Source: Sulfurimonas crateris (GTDB taxonomy: Bacteria > Campylobacterota > Campylobacteria > Campylobacterales > Sulfurimonadaceae). Taken from it: 48,240 nucleotides of DNA. The notes beneath the pieces were generated by a model. The model worked only from the letters and a program-made list of their open reading frames with translations, was not told the origin of the DNA and searched no databases. The DNA is taken from positions 1 to 48,240 of the forward strand of contig CAMBTK010000008.1 of NCBI GenBank assembly GCA_945870785.1. Direction: 5' to 3'. The translations under genes and the position numbers were made by a program. Shown piece after piece: positions 17,577-26,407 of the stretch (within the stretch, counting starts at the first letter, position 1; each line of letters starts with the position of its first letter).

Positions 17577-18267
17577 TTTTCTGCTTTCTTAAATATAGTT
17601 TTCTTTTTATGTAGAGAAATATACCATAGAGTATAAAACCGTAAAACAATACTTTTACAAAAAATATACTCTGTTGGTTTGCATTGCCAACTCCATTTTC
17701 AAGTACCACACCCTTACTCGCTGCGACCTGCTCTGCTATGTCTGCGTAACCGTTAAACATTGAGCCTGAGTATTTGCCTAGTACTTCCCCATCTTTTGCT
17801 TTTTGAGCTAAAAGAGGTATGATAGTCCCCCCATAACTGCTTAGTGTCTCTTTAAATGAGGCAAAGCTATTGCTGTAAAAAAGTGCAATTATAAATGCTT
17901 GAACTGGCGAAGCAACTGGGCTTAGTATCTGTTTTTTATCAAAATAGTTATATAAAGATGTCTCATTTGCTAAGATGTCTACTTTTGTATCTATCTCTGA
18001 AAATGTAAGCAAAATAGTTGGCGAATTGAACTCTTCTAAAAGCTCTTTTTCATACTCTACTATATTTTTAGAATCTGGCAATTTTTTAAGCATTACTAGT
18101 CTAAGAGAGATACCAGTCTTTTGGTAAAGCTCACTTCCTAGCTTTTCTATCTCAGCATCAAACGCTGGATTAAATATCAGTTCATCTTTATATAAATATT
18201 GTGCAACTAACGAGGAGTTAAAAAAAAGTGTGAGTATGAGGGCAATGAGCCCTCTTGAGTAGTTCAA
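17563..18267 (-). CDS. TPM-domain-like membrane protein in the cco cluster
   Basis: A 234-aa protein with a signal peptide (residues about 1-22, ending VAQY) and a C-terminal membrane helix (about 200-220, FFVKVLFYGFILYGIF) before a basic cytoplasmic tail. The periplasmic part begins with an alpha/beta pattern like the TPM/YgcG fold: ELYQKTGISLRLVML and ILLTFSEIDTKVDI. TPM proteins are thought to act as phosphatases or assembly factors. Here the position between ccoNOQP and the fixH-like gene suggests a role in oxidase assembly. The start is a TTG at 18265-18267 with AGGA 8 bases upstream, and the upstream peptide's stop lies in this site. Confidence 0.65.
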   Translation of the reverse strand: MNYSRGLIALILTLFFNSSLVAQYLYKDELIFNPAFDAEIEKLGSELYQKTGISLRLVMLKKLPDSKNIVEYEKELLEEFNSPTILLTFSEIDTKVDILANETSLYNYFDKKQILSPVASPVQAFIIALFYSNSFASFKETLSSYGGTIIPLLAQKAKDGEVLGKYSGSMFNGYADIAEQVAASKGVVLENGVGNANQQSIFFVKVLFYGFILYGIFLYIKRKLYLRKQKNESK

Positions 18268-18276
18268 TTTTTTTTC

Positions 18277-18366
18277 CTAACCAATATATAAATGGTTAGG
18301 TGTTAAAACTGCATAGAGTGTATAAAGAGCCATTAAAACTAAGCCCCATGAAATAATTTTTTCCAT
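18277..18366 (-). CDS. 29-aa predicted membrane peptide in the cco operon
   Basis: A short frame encodes MEKIISWGLVLMALYTLYAV followed by LTPNHLYIG: one membrane helix with a charged N-terminus. GGGTAGGAA precedes the ATG, it starts 11 bases after the DUF4006 stop, and it ends in the Shine-Dalgarno of the next gene. The packing and composition argue for a real gene, perhaps a small subunit or assembly peptide of the cbb3 oxidase (compare CcoS or CcoM). That role is inference. Confidence 0.68.
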   Translation of the reverse strand: MEKIISWGLVLMALYTLYAVLTPNHLYIG

Positions 18367-18376
18367 TTCCTACCCT

Positions 18377-18586
18377 TTACTTTACATCAACAACATGATC
18401 AGCAGCATTTGAGCCAATCATCTTGATAGATGCTTCATCTTTAATATCATAATAGTTTGCAGCACTTGTATGTTGAACATTGATAGCCCACATAGTAAGA
18501 CCCGCCAAAATTACAAGTAACAGAACTGTTGCAATTAACATGCCCGTTATCCCATCAATAGAGAATACGCTTCTATTTTCATTCAT
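18377..18586 (-). CDS. DUF4006 small membrane protein of the cbb3 cluster
   Basis: A 69-aa single-helix protein: SIDGITGMLIATVLLLVILA forms the helix (about 9-32), followed by a periplasmic or cytoplasmic tail with YYDIKDEASIKMIGSN. DUF4006 proteins are found directly after ccoP in Campylobacterota and are believed to be accessory to the oxidase. The spacing, 10 bases after ccoP, and AAGGAG before the ATG agree. Confidence 0.82.
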   Translation of the reverse strand: MNENRSVFSIDGITGMLIATVLLLVILAGLTMWAINVQHTSAANYYDIKDEASIKMIGSNAADHVVDVK

Positions 18587-18596
18587 AACCGACTCC

Positions 18597-19544
18597 TTAT
18601 TTGCTTATGTTAGTGATATATGCACCAACAGCTTCTTTTTGCTTATCGTTTAATCTATCAAACTTAGGCATAACACCTATCATACCTTTTTTACCGTGAG
18701 TAAGAACGTTTGTAACTAAAACAGTATCAAATTTACTGATATTTGGACCCATACTATCAACACCCATACCATCAGCACCATGACACATTACACAAGTTCC
18801 AGCAAATACTTCTGCACCTTCACCAGTCATACCATTTGCTACAAAGCGTGATACTAATTCTATCTCAGCATCTGTAATTGGAGCATAACCAGAATTTGCA
18901 TTCATAAGTCCATTGCGGTCAGGCATTGGCATTTCAAAACCAAGAAGCTTATTGTTTGAACCATTTTCTATAACATGCTTAACAGAAGCCGCATCAATTC
19001 TATGATTTAAGTTTGCTGCTTTTCCATCAATACCATCAGCATTGATACCGTGACAAACTTTACACTCTGCTAAGAATACAGACTCGCCCATCTCTACTAA
19101 TCTATCGCCAGTAATATCTTTATACTTAGCTTCAAATTTAGCATTATGAACTGCTGTATCTTCATTATACTCACCAATTTGAGAATATGCATTTACAGGG
19201 TAACCAATTGTCCAATACCACATACCCCAAACCATTGTAAGTAAAAACATAACAGCCCAACCAGTTGGCAGACTGTTTTTATATTCACCAATTCCATCCC
19301 AATTTTCATCGGCAAGATCACCAGTTGCACTATCAACTTGCATCTGACGAACATATTTAATTACAACAAAAACTGTAATTACAACTAGAGCAGCCGCACC
19401 TGTAATAGCTAATGCATTTACAATATCGCCACTAAGAATATCGGTTAAACTTTTGTTTCCACCACCAGTAAGCACCAGCGTGTACGCCGTAGCACCAAAC
19501 ATGATAGCAACAACAATAATTCCCCAAAGATAAAGCTTATTCAT
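18597..19544 (-). CDS. ccoP: cbb3-type cytochrome c oxidase diheme subunit III
   Basis: CcoP passes electrons from soluble cytochrome c to CcoO. The 315-aa protein has membrane helices at about 5-26, 43-64 and 94-115, then two cytochrome c domains. Heme sites are CKVCHG near residue 160 and CVMCHG near 250, with methionine ligands likely in EMPMPDRNGL and GVMPKFDRL. GGAGGGATAT precedes the ATG. Ten bases from ccoQ. Confidence 0.96.
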   Translation of the reverse strand: MNKLYLWGIIVVAIMFGATAYTLVLTGGGNKSLTDILSGDIVNALAITGAAALVVITVFVVIKYVRQMQVDSATGDLADENWDGIGEYKNSLPTGWAVMFLLTMVWGMWYWTIGYPVNAYSQIGEYNEDTAVHNAKFEAKYKDITGDRLVEMGESVFLAECKVCHGINADGIDGKAANLNHRIDAASVKHVIENGSNNKLLGFEMPMPDRNGLMNANSGYAPITDAEIELVSRFVANGMTGEGAEVFAGTCVMCHGADGMGVDSMGPNISKFDTVLVTNVLTHGKKGMIGVMPKFDRLNDKQKEAVGAYITNISK

Positions 19545-19553
19545 ATATCCCTC

Positions 19554-19757
19554 CTATTTCTCTTTCTCTTCAGATAGAGCCGACACTGGAGCATCGTCTA
19601 TATCATCTTTTAGTGCCATATTGCTATAACTCTCGTAGTCGACCCCATCAGCATCTCTTTTTTTTGTGTAGAGGTGATATATGTAACCATACAACACTAA
19701 CACAAGAAGAAATGTAAGTATAAAGTATCCATAAGCTTGAATTTCTGCAATATTCAC
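19554..19757 (-). CDS. ccoQ: cbb3-type oxidase small subunit CcoQ
   Basis: A 67-aa protein with one helix (about 8-29, AYGYFILTFLLVLVLYGYIY) followed by YTKKRDADGVDYESYSN, characteristic of CcoQ. It stabilises the oxidase complex. The start is GTG at 19755-19757 with AGGGG upstream, 9 bases after the ccoO stop. The C-terminal part is acidic. Confidence 0.9.
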   Translation of the reverse strand: MNIAEIQAYGYFILTFLLVLVLYGYIYHLYTKKRDADGVDYESYSNMALKDDIDDAPVSALSEEKEK

Positions 19758-19766
19758 TTCAAACCC

Positions 19767-20459
19767 CTACTTAAGGCTATTCATATATGCGATTAATGCA
19801 ACTATCTCAGGAATCTCACCACGACTAACAGCATCTTTTACATCTTGATCTTTCATATCCACTGCTACTGCTTTTGCTTCTTCAAGAGCAATTTCATGAG
19901 CTTCAGAAAGACTTTGAGCCATTTTTACATTTTTAACAGATCCATCTCTCATAGGAACATCTTGGTTATAAGGAACCGAGAAATGTTGAGCAACAGTTAG
20001 TTGTTCTGCATACACAGTGTCTATATCAGCTTTATTTGTAAATAACCACTTGTATGCTGGCATAATTGAGCCTGGAACAACGCTATGAGGATCTTTCATA
20101 TGATTTTCGTGCCAGTCAGTAGTTCTATAATTACCAACACGCATCAAATCTGGACCTGTTCTTTTTGAACCCCATAAGAATGGTCTATCATACGCATACT
20201 CACCACTTAATGAGTAGTGTCCATAACGGTCAGTCTCTGACTTAAACGGACGAACAAGCTGAGAGTGACAAGCATTACAACTGTTTTTAATATAAACGTG
20301 ACGACCAGCCAACTCTAAAGTAGAGTATGGAGCCGTACCGATTACTGGACGAGAAGCTTGAGCAAAGTTTGGAAGAATCTCAATCAAACCTGCAAAAGCA
20401 ATTGCTATAAACACACCTACCGCAAAAAAGAACGGATGTTTTTCTAACCAATGAAACAT
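19767..20459 (-). CDS. ccoO: cbb3-type cytochrome c oxidase monoheme subunit II
   Basis: CcoO carries one c-type heme between CcoP and CcoN. The 230-aa protein has an N-terminal helix (about 9-30) and NSCNACHSQLVRPF with Cys61, Cys64 and His65. The motif SIMPAYKWLF provides the axial methionine. RTGPDLMRVGNYRTTDWHENH is also strongly conserved in the family. Spacing to ccoN is 15 bases. Confidence 0.97.
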   Translation of the reverse strand: MFHWLEKHPFFFAVGVFIAIAFAGLIEILPNFAQASRPVIGTAPYSTLELAGRHVYIKNSCNACHSQLVRPFKSETDRYGHYSLSGEYAYDRPFLWGSKRTGPDLMRVGNYRTTDWHENHMKDPHSVVPGSIMPAYKWLFTNKADIDTVYAEQLTVAQHFSVPYNQDVPMRDGSVKNVKMAQSLSEAHEIALEEAKAVAVDMKDQDVKDAVSRGEIPEIVALIAYMNSLK

Positions 20460-20474
20460 ATTTTATCCTTTCAA

Positions 20475-21968
20475 TTAAGCGCCCATAGGCGATGCACTTT
20501 GTAACTCGCGCTCTTCAACAGGGCGAGAAGACATAGTTTTGTAGATGTTATAAGCAAACATCAAGAAACCAACTAGATATAAAAGTCCACCAACACCACG
20601 GATAGCATAGTAAGGGTGAAGTACAGTAACAGTATCAATAAATGAGTAAGCTAAATTACCAAACTCATCATGAGCACGCCACATCATACCTTGTGTAATA
20701 CCTGCAATCCACATAGAAGTAAAGTAGAGTACAACACCTAAAGTTTGAATCCAAAATTGTGCCGTCATAATCGCTTTAGAGTATATCTCACGTTTAAATA
20801 CACGAGGAGCCATATGGTACAGAGCTGCCATAATCATAAAGCCAACCCAACCAAGAACACCATCATGAACGTGACCAACAATCCAGTCAGTAAAGTGAGC
20901 AATAGCGTTAACAGATTTAATAGCTTGAATTGGTCCCTCTAACGTTGAGAACATATAGAAAGTTGAAGCTAAAATCATAAACTTAATCAATGGAGAAGCT
21001 GCAACTTGTTGCCACTCGCCCTTCATTGTAAGAAGCATATTTATAGCTGAACCCCATGATGGAAGAATCAGGATTATAGAGAAAATCGACCCCATAGTCT
21101 GCATCCAATCTGGAACAGTTGAGTATAGCAAGTGGTGTCCACCAGCCCATAAATAAACAAACATTAATCCCCAAAAAGAGAGTAGTGAAAGCTTATATGA
21201 GTAGATTGCCTGACCTGACTCTTTTGGTAAAAAGTAGTAAATCATAGCAACGATAGGCACTGTAAAACCAAATGCAACTGCATTATGACCATACCACCAC
21301 TGAACTAAAGCGTCATTTGTTCCTGCATACATCGATACAGAGTGATACCATGCACCAATGCCTGTCTCGCCTGCTGGTGAAGTAGCAAACATTGTAGGAA
21401 TTTCCATATTGTTAAATAGATAAAGCATCGCTATACCTAAGAAAGTTGCTATGTAGTACCAGACAGAGATATATAGTGATTTTTCACGGCGAATACCGAT
21501 AAGACCAAACATACTCATACCAAATAAAACCCAAACAACAACTACACCAATATCTATTGGCCACTCAAATTCAGCATACTCTTTTGAAGTTGTAACACCT
21601 GCAAAAAGTGAAAAAACTGCTGCAGCAACAACTGCTAAGTAGAGCCAAAAATGAAGCTTTCCTATAGTCATAAGTAACTTTGACTCTGCCATAGATACTT
21701 TTAAAACACGCTGACCTACATAATACCAAGTAGCGAAAACACCACTTAGAGTAAAGCCAAAGATTACTGCATCTGTATGCAGTGGACGAAGACGACTGAA
21801 GTTAGTATATTCAGCTAAATTATCACCAAGTATTAAGTTTAATCCTGGAAATGCAAGTTGAAATGCTAATATAACACCGATGAGCATACCAACAATTCCC
21901 AAAACAATGGTTGTAAGCATAAACATCTTAGCAATTGTGTAGTCGTACTCTAATGGACGATTTTCCAT
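20475..21968 (-). CDS. ccoN: cbb3-type cytochrome c oxidase catalytic subunit I
   Basis: CcoN is the heme b/b3-CuB core that reduces O2 and pumps protons, used under low oxygen. The 497-aa protein has about 12 membrane helices. Metal ligands visible are His64 in LRPLHTDAVIFGF (low-spin heme), WWYGHNAVAF (CuB), GGHHLLYSTVPDW (CuB) and GHVHDGVLGW (heme ligands). The first gene of ccoNOQP, with AAGGAGG 7 bases before the ATG. A 230-base intergenic region upstream carries a promoter and a palindrome. Confidence 0.98.
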   Translation of the reverse strand: MENRPLEYDYTIAKMFMLTTIVLGIVGMLIGVILAFQLAFPGLNLILGDNLAEYTNFSRLRPLHTDAVIFGFTLSGVFATWYYVGQRVLKVSMAESKLLMTIGKLHFWLYLAVVAAAVFSLFAGVTTSKEYAEFEWPIDIGVVVVWVLFGMSMFGLIGIRREKSLYISVWYYIATFLGIAMLYLFNNMEIPTMFATSPAGETGIGAWYHSVSMYAGTNDALVQWWYGHNAVAFGFTVPIVAMIYYFLPKESGQAIYSYKLSLLSFWGLMFVYLWAGGHHLLYSTVPDWMQTMGSIFSIILILPSWGSAINMLLTMKGEWQQVAASPLIKFMILASTFYMFSTLEGPIQAIKSVNAIAHFTDWIVGHVHDGVLGWVGFMIMAALYHMAPRVFKREIYSKAIMTAQFWIQTLGVVLYFTSMWIAGITQGMMWRAHDEFGNLAYSFIDTVTVLHPYYAIRGVGGLLYLVGFLMFAYNIYKTMSSRPVEERELQSASPMGA

Positions 21969-22053
21969 ATATAGCCTCCTTAAAGATTCAAAGTAATTAA
22001 GTTTAATTAACTCAAGCTAAATTTATTAAACTAATCAACTACGACATAGTAAC

Positions 22054-22078
22054 AGTATAAATGTTTAAGAATTCTTAA
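22054..22078 (-). promoter_or_regulatory. ccoN promoter with upstream 14-bp palindrome
   Basis: On the minus strand TATACT (22054-22059) is a good -10 about 90 bases before the ccoN ATG. TTAAGAATTCTTAA (22065-22078), a perfect 14-bp palindrome, lies just upstream and covers the -17 to -30 region, where a repressor or activator could compete with RNA polymerase. The palindrome and box are seen. Regulation is inference. Confidence 0.5.
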
Positions 22079-22198
22079 TTATTGCCAAAATTTTGACATT
22101 TTTTGCATTTTATCGTGCTCTTAACGTTGTATTAATAATAAAATGTTATGTCTTGAACTGTTTTGAAGAAAAAATGTGGATGGTATGGTGGAGCGTTC

Positions 22199-23344
22199 TT
22201 ATCTTTTAATTAAAGATAAGAACTCGTTGAAGATATATCTGCTCTCTTTTGGTCCAGGGCTAGATTCTGGATGGTGCTGAACAGAAAATATCGGAGAGTC
22301 GTTATACTTTAGACCCTCAATTGTGTTGTCAAATAGATTTACATGTGTTACCTCTGCAACTTCTATAATGTTGTCTGGAACATTATAGTTATGGTTTTGA
22401 GCGGTAATTTCAACTAATCCTGTTTTCATATTTTTTACAGGTTGGTTTCCACCATGATGTCCAAATTTTAGCTTAAAAGTATCATACCCATGCGCAATTG
22501 ATAAGAGTTGGTGCCCAAGACAGATTCCAAACATAGGAACTTTTGCCTCTATTAATTTTTTTATCTCTCTTTGCTCATCTTTTAGTACAAGCGGGTCTCC
22601 AGGGCCATTTGACAAAAATACTCCATCAATCTCTCTGTTGTTGTATCTTTTTATAAGCTCATCTCCACTAAAGTTATTTGGGATTACTTCAACGCCAATT
22701 TTTGCGCTTACTAGCTCATTTAAGATATTTGTTTTTACACCAAAATCAAGAACTACTATATTTGCTTCTGACTTTGGAGCTTTCTCAAACTTAAACTCTC
22801 TATTGCTATATGTTGATTGGGTATGTTTGTATGCAACTTTAGTACTTACTTGCTCTATATAGTTTACATGCTCTATTCTAGGACTGTTTTGTAAAATTTT
22901 CTTTAACTCATCTTTGTTGCTAATCTCTGTTGAAGCTATCATCATCATAGCACCCTCTTCTCTTAACATCTTAGTTAAGTATCTTGTGTCAATGTCACAA
23001 ATGCCCATAACATTTTGCTTTTTTAGAAAATCAGCAAGTGAACCCTCGGCTCTAAAGTTAGAGTATCTCTCTTGATATTTTCTAACTATCATCCCTTTGG
23101 CGTGTGCTGATGTACTCTCCATATCTTCACTGTTAACACCAACATTTCCAATCTCTGGCATAGTAAATGTAACAAACTGACCAGCATATGATGGATCAGA
23201 CATAATCTCTTGATAACCGCTCATTGAAACATTAAAAACAATTTCGCCAACAACAGTATCTTCTGCTCCGAAGCTGTTAGCCTCTAAAAAAGTTCCATTT
23301 TCAAGATAAATCCAAGCTCTTTTTTTTAATAGTTCCATAGCCAT
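22199..23344 (-). CDS. carA: Carbamoyl-phosphate synthase small subunit
   Basis: CarA is the glutaminase that feeds ammonia to CarB for arginine and pyrimidine synthesis. The 381-aa protein has the N-terminal domain (LENGTFLEANSFGAEDTVVG, VSMSGYQEIMSDPSYAGQ) and a class I amidotransferase domain with GICLGHQLLSIAHG (the catalytic Cys) and FSVQHHPESSPGP (His, Glu). The start is the ATG at 23342-23344, one base after the DUF507 stop, with GGAG in that gene's last codons. A second in-frame ATG follows two codons later. Confidence 0.97.
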   Translation of the reverse strand: MAMELLKKRAWIYLENGTFLEANSFGAEDTVVGEIVFNVSMSGYQEIMSDPSYAGQFVTFTMPEIGNVGVNSEDMESTSAHAKGMIVRKYQERYSNFRAEGSLADFLKKQNVMGICDIDTRYLTKMLREEGAMMMIASTEISNKDELKKILQNSPRIEHVNYIEQVSTKVAYKHTQSTYSNREFKFEKAPKSEANIVVLDFGVKTNILNELVSAKIGVEVIPNNFSGDELIKRYNNREIDGVFLSNGPGDPLVLKDEQREIKKLIEAKVPMFGICLGHQLLSIAHGYDTFKLKFGHHGGNQPVKNMKTGLVEITAQNHNYNVPDNIIEVAEVTHVNLFDNTIEGLKYNDSPIFSVQHHPESSPGPKESRYIFNEFLSLIKR

Positions 23345-23345
23345 T

Positions 23346-23897
23346 TTACTCCATACCTCTTCTAGTTAGCTCTTCTTTATAAATTTTCTCATACAAGATA
23401 TCAAACTCATCAGTTCCTGGAATATATCTTTTTTTGTATGTTTTAATCTTCTCCATAATAATATTATCGAGCTCAGAAGCCTCAGTAATAAATGAAGTAA
23501 TTGCATTGTAGATAATATTTTTTATACGATTTTCTGTTACATCGAAGTGAATTAAATCCTCTTCATACAGTTCATCAAGTATTTTATGAGAAACATCAGA
23601 ATAACGCTCTTCATAATTTAAAATAACACCAAATTCAGGAGCTAATTTTTTCTTTATCATGAAAAATAGTTGTCTCTCATCTACAAGATTAAACTCTATC
23701 TCCTCTTCATTTGCTTCACATATCTGGTGTGTCTTCTCTTCAAGTGCCATCTCTTGCTTAGCGTCATGTAGCAATATTTTTTCTGCCTCTTTTGCTATTG
23801 GCTCAAGACCTTTTGTCATTGTGACAACATCACTCTTATTTAAATCGATTGCAATCTTGCTAGCTATATGTGGAATAGTTTTAAGTGATATTTTCAT
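23346..23897 (-). CDS. DUF507 family protein, upstream of carA
   Basis: A 183-aa soluble, largely helical and acidic protein with DIATELxK-like start (KISLKTIPHIASKIAIDLNK) and conserved RYSDVSHKILDELYEEDLIHF, typical of DUF507, whose genes lie next to carA in Campylobacterota. No enzymatic motif or membrane segment is visible. AAGGT lies 6 bases before the ATG. It ends one base before carA, so the two are co-translated. Function unknown. Confidence 0.85.
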   Translation of the reverse strand: MKISLKTIPHIASKIAIDLNKSDVVTMTKGLEPIAKEAEKILLHDAKQEMALEEKTHQICEANEEEIEFNLVDERQLFFMIKKKLAPEFGVILNYEERYSDVSHKILDELYEEDLIHFDVTENRIKNIIYNAITSFITEASELDNIIMEKIKTYKKRYIPGTDEFDILYEKIYKEELTRRGME

Positions 23898-23961
23898 CCA
23901 GAGACCTTATATGTGTTAAAATAAATTTTGTAATTTTACAATAAGTAAGGTTAGTTTAGCA

Positions 23962-25833
23962 TTAGAGGGAACTTATTTTATCCTTTAAATAAAACTCTTC
24001 AAACTTATCTTTACTGAGTGGTTTTGAAAAATTGTACCCTTGCAATATGTCGCACTTTTCTTTTACTAAAAACTCTTTTTGCTCTTGAGTCTCTACACCT
24101 TCAGCAACAACACTTAGTCCCAAGTTTTTGGCAATATTTAGAATAGTTGTTACCATGTTCGCATCTTTTTTAGGGTTGTCTAATTCACTTATAAACGACT
24201 TATCTATCTTTAGCTCATCTATTGGTATCTGACGCAAATAGCTTAGGGACGAATAGCCTGTACCAAAATCATCCATTGAGAAACGAATACCGCATAACTT
24301 AGCCTTGTTCATTATCTCTATTAGTTTTTGAACATCTTCAGCGGCACTTGTCTCAGTCATCTCAAAAATCAGTTTTGCGCTTAGTGTAGGGTTAAGATAT
24401 TTGACACAAAGAGCAATGGAATCTTCAATAAATGTTTTGCTAAACATCTGTCTCATGCTTATATTTATAGAGAACTGATTTAAATATATCCCTTTTTTGT
24501 CCCATTCACTCAGTGTTTTAAAGCTCTCTTCCAATATATAGTATCCAAGTTCAATAATAAATCCTGTCTGCTCAGAAATTGGTATAAACTCATCTGGACC
24601 AACATTTCCTAACTGTTCATTATGCCATCTAACAAGCACTTCACACCCAATAATCTCACCATCTCTATTTACTTGTGGCTGATAATTCAGTGTAATCTCT
24701 CCCTTTTTTATAGCAAAACGCAAAAGTCTCTCCACTTCTAGCTTTCTCTCTACTCTAACTGAAAGTTCACTGTTAAAGAGTATCACTCCGTCTCTTCCTT
24801 TTGACTTTGCTTCATACATAGCAATGTCTGCCTCTTTTATGAGAGTATTAGCAGTTACTTTTGGATTATCAATAATACTCACTCCGATACTAGCACTGAT
24901 ATAGAGGTTATGTTCATCAATTATGTATGTCTGCTTTATTATGTCCAGAAGCTCTTGTGCGAACTCTTGTGCACTCTCTAGGCACTTTTGTTTATCTTCG
25001 TATGTAGAACTCAAGATGCAAAACTCATCTCCCCCGAGTCTTGATGCAGTTCCTTTGTTTACTTTAGATAGGTTACTCATTCTTTGAGCAACTTCGCTAA
25101 GCAGTTTATCTCCTATATCGTGTCCCAATGTGTCGTTAATTGTTTTAAAATGATCCAAATCTATTAAAAGTAGAAACATAAACTTGTTATCGCTTTTTTG
25201 CTTCTTTATCCCATCTTCAAGAAGTTCCACAAAATAGCGTCTGTTTCCAAGTTTTGTTAAGTAATCATGGTATGCTTGAAATTGATTTCTTTGAAGATAC
25301 CCATATGTATTTCTTGAGCCATAAAGAAGCACCCATGCAAGAACAATTGTAAGTATTGCTATGATGTATGAATAAAATTTTCCAATTAACAAAAGATAAA
25401 TTGTAATGGGAAGCATTGATGATGCTAATATAAAAATTGCCAGTTTTTTCTCAGAAACAAGAATAGTAGTAGCAACTACAGCAACACCGAGTTGAGTAAA
25501 GATAGCTAAATAATGAAGTTCAATATTATCACGCATCACATAAACAACAAACATAATTGTCCATGAAGAGAAGTAAAAAAATATAAAATAGCGTAACTTG
25601 TTAAGCCAAACCTCTTTTTCTTGAATAGTTAATATAGTCTCTGAATACTCTTTATATAATCTATATCCCCAATATGAAAGTGCTAGTACAAAAAGATACC
25701 ATAATGGTTCAATAACATAAGAAGAGTAGATAATTCCAAAAAATATATAAGATGTTGCAGTAGAAGCAAATAGGGCAATTAAGACTAAAATTTGTCTATG
25801 CATAAAATTATAAAAACTAATATTATTTAGCAT
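23962..25833 (-). CDS. Multi-helix membrane GGDEF-EAL cyclic-di-GMP protein
   Basis: A 623-aa regulator with six or so membrane helices in residues about 15-175, a MASE-like sensor region with no periplasmic PAS domain. The GGDEF domain (about 185-345) has an intact GGDEF at 267-271 and no RxxD inhibitory site. The EAL domain (about 365-615) has CEVLVRW in place of EAL, DDFGTGYSSLSYL and EGVET, which are compatible with activity. It differs from the first GGDEF-EAL protein by lacking a PAS domain. Its Shine-Dalgarno is weak (GAGAATTC). It stands alone between carA-DUF507 and motE. Confidence 0.92.
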   Translation of the reverse strand: MLNNISFYNFMHRQILVLIALFASTATSYIFFGIIYSSYVIEPLWYLFVLALSYWGYRLYKEYSETILTIQEKEVWLNKLRYFIFFYFSSWTIMFVVYVMRDNIELHYLAIFTQLGVAVVATTILVSEKKLAIFILASSMLPITIYLLLIGKFYSYIIAILTIVLAWVLLYGSRNTYGYLQRNQFQAYHDYLTKLGNRRYFVELLEDGIKKQKSDNKFMFLLLIDLDHFKTINDTLGHDIGDKLLSEVAQRMSNLSKVNKGTASRLGGDEFCILSSTYEDKQKCLESAQEFAQELLDIIKQTYIIDEHNLYISASIGVSIIDNPKVTANTLIKEADIAMYEAKSKGRDGVILFNSELSVRVERKLEVERLLRFAIKKGEITLNYQPQVNRDGEIIGCEVLVRWHNEQLGNVGPDEFIPISEQTGFIIELGYYILEESFKTLSEWDKKGIYLNQFSINISMRQMFSKTFIEDSIALCVKYLNPTLSAKLIFEMTETSAAEDVQKLIEIMNKAKLCGIRFSMDDFGTGYSSLSYLRQIPIDELKIDKSFISELDNPKKDANMVTTILNIAKNLGLSVVAEGVETQEQKEFLVKEKCDILQGYNFSKPLSKDKFEEFYLKDKISSL

Positions 25834-25894
25834 ATTGAATTCTCTACCTTTTTATCAACGAGGCATTATTCTAACTTATATTTCTTAAAAAAAA

Positions 25895-26407
25895 TCACTT
25901 TGCCAGAAGTAATGTAAGCTCTGAAGCCTTTTGTGCATCCATTTTACTCAAAATAGTTCCTATAGTTTTTGGTTTTAGAGATGATAAGATTGCGGCTGCT
26001 TCTAATGCGTCCATCTCAGATAAAACATTTGCTGCACTTGCCGCTTTCATCTTTGCAAAAGTTTCTGACATTTTTTGCATCTTAACATTTTTAATCTCTT
26101 CTAATACCTCTTCATTTTTTTGAAGCATCTGCTTAATGGACTCTTCTTTAGCACTTATCTCTTGAAGATTTTTTGTAACATTTTCTTCATCCTGTGATAC
26201 TTTTGCCTCTCTTTTTACCAAAAGTTCTTCCGTTGCTACTTTAAGTGCGCTAAGCGCCTGTTTTTGTTCATCTATTCTCTCAAGCTCTATAAGAAGTTCA
26301 CTTTTTCTTGCTTTAAAAATCTCTGTACACTCAAAGAGCTTATCGCTTGTTTCAAGTGCATTTAGTGTTGATATCGCTATAAGCGTTATTAAAAATATTT
26401 TTATCAT
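25895..26407 (-). CDS. MotE-like flagellar stator chaperone / MgtE-N domain protein
   Basis: A 170-aa secreted or anchored protein: a signal-like N-terminus (MIKIFLITLIAISTLNALE), a long coiled coil from about 30 to 110, and a C-terminal MgtE_N-like domain (about 112-168) with MDALEAAAILSSLKP and ILSKMDAQKASEL repeats. Such proteins (MotE) assist flagellar stators in Campylobacterota. Its ATG overlaps the fliJ stop by ATGA. Function is inferred from domain order and neighbour. Confidence 0.75.
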   Translation of the reverse strand: MIKIFLITLIAISTLNALETSDKLFECTEIFKARKSELLIELERIDEQKQALSALKVATEELLVKREAKVSQDEENVTKNLQEISAKEESIKQMLQKNEEVLEEIKNVKMQKMSETFAKMKAASAANVLSEMDALEAAAILSSLKPKTIGTILSKMDAQKASELTLLLAK

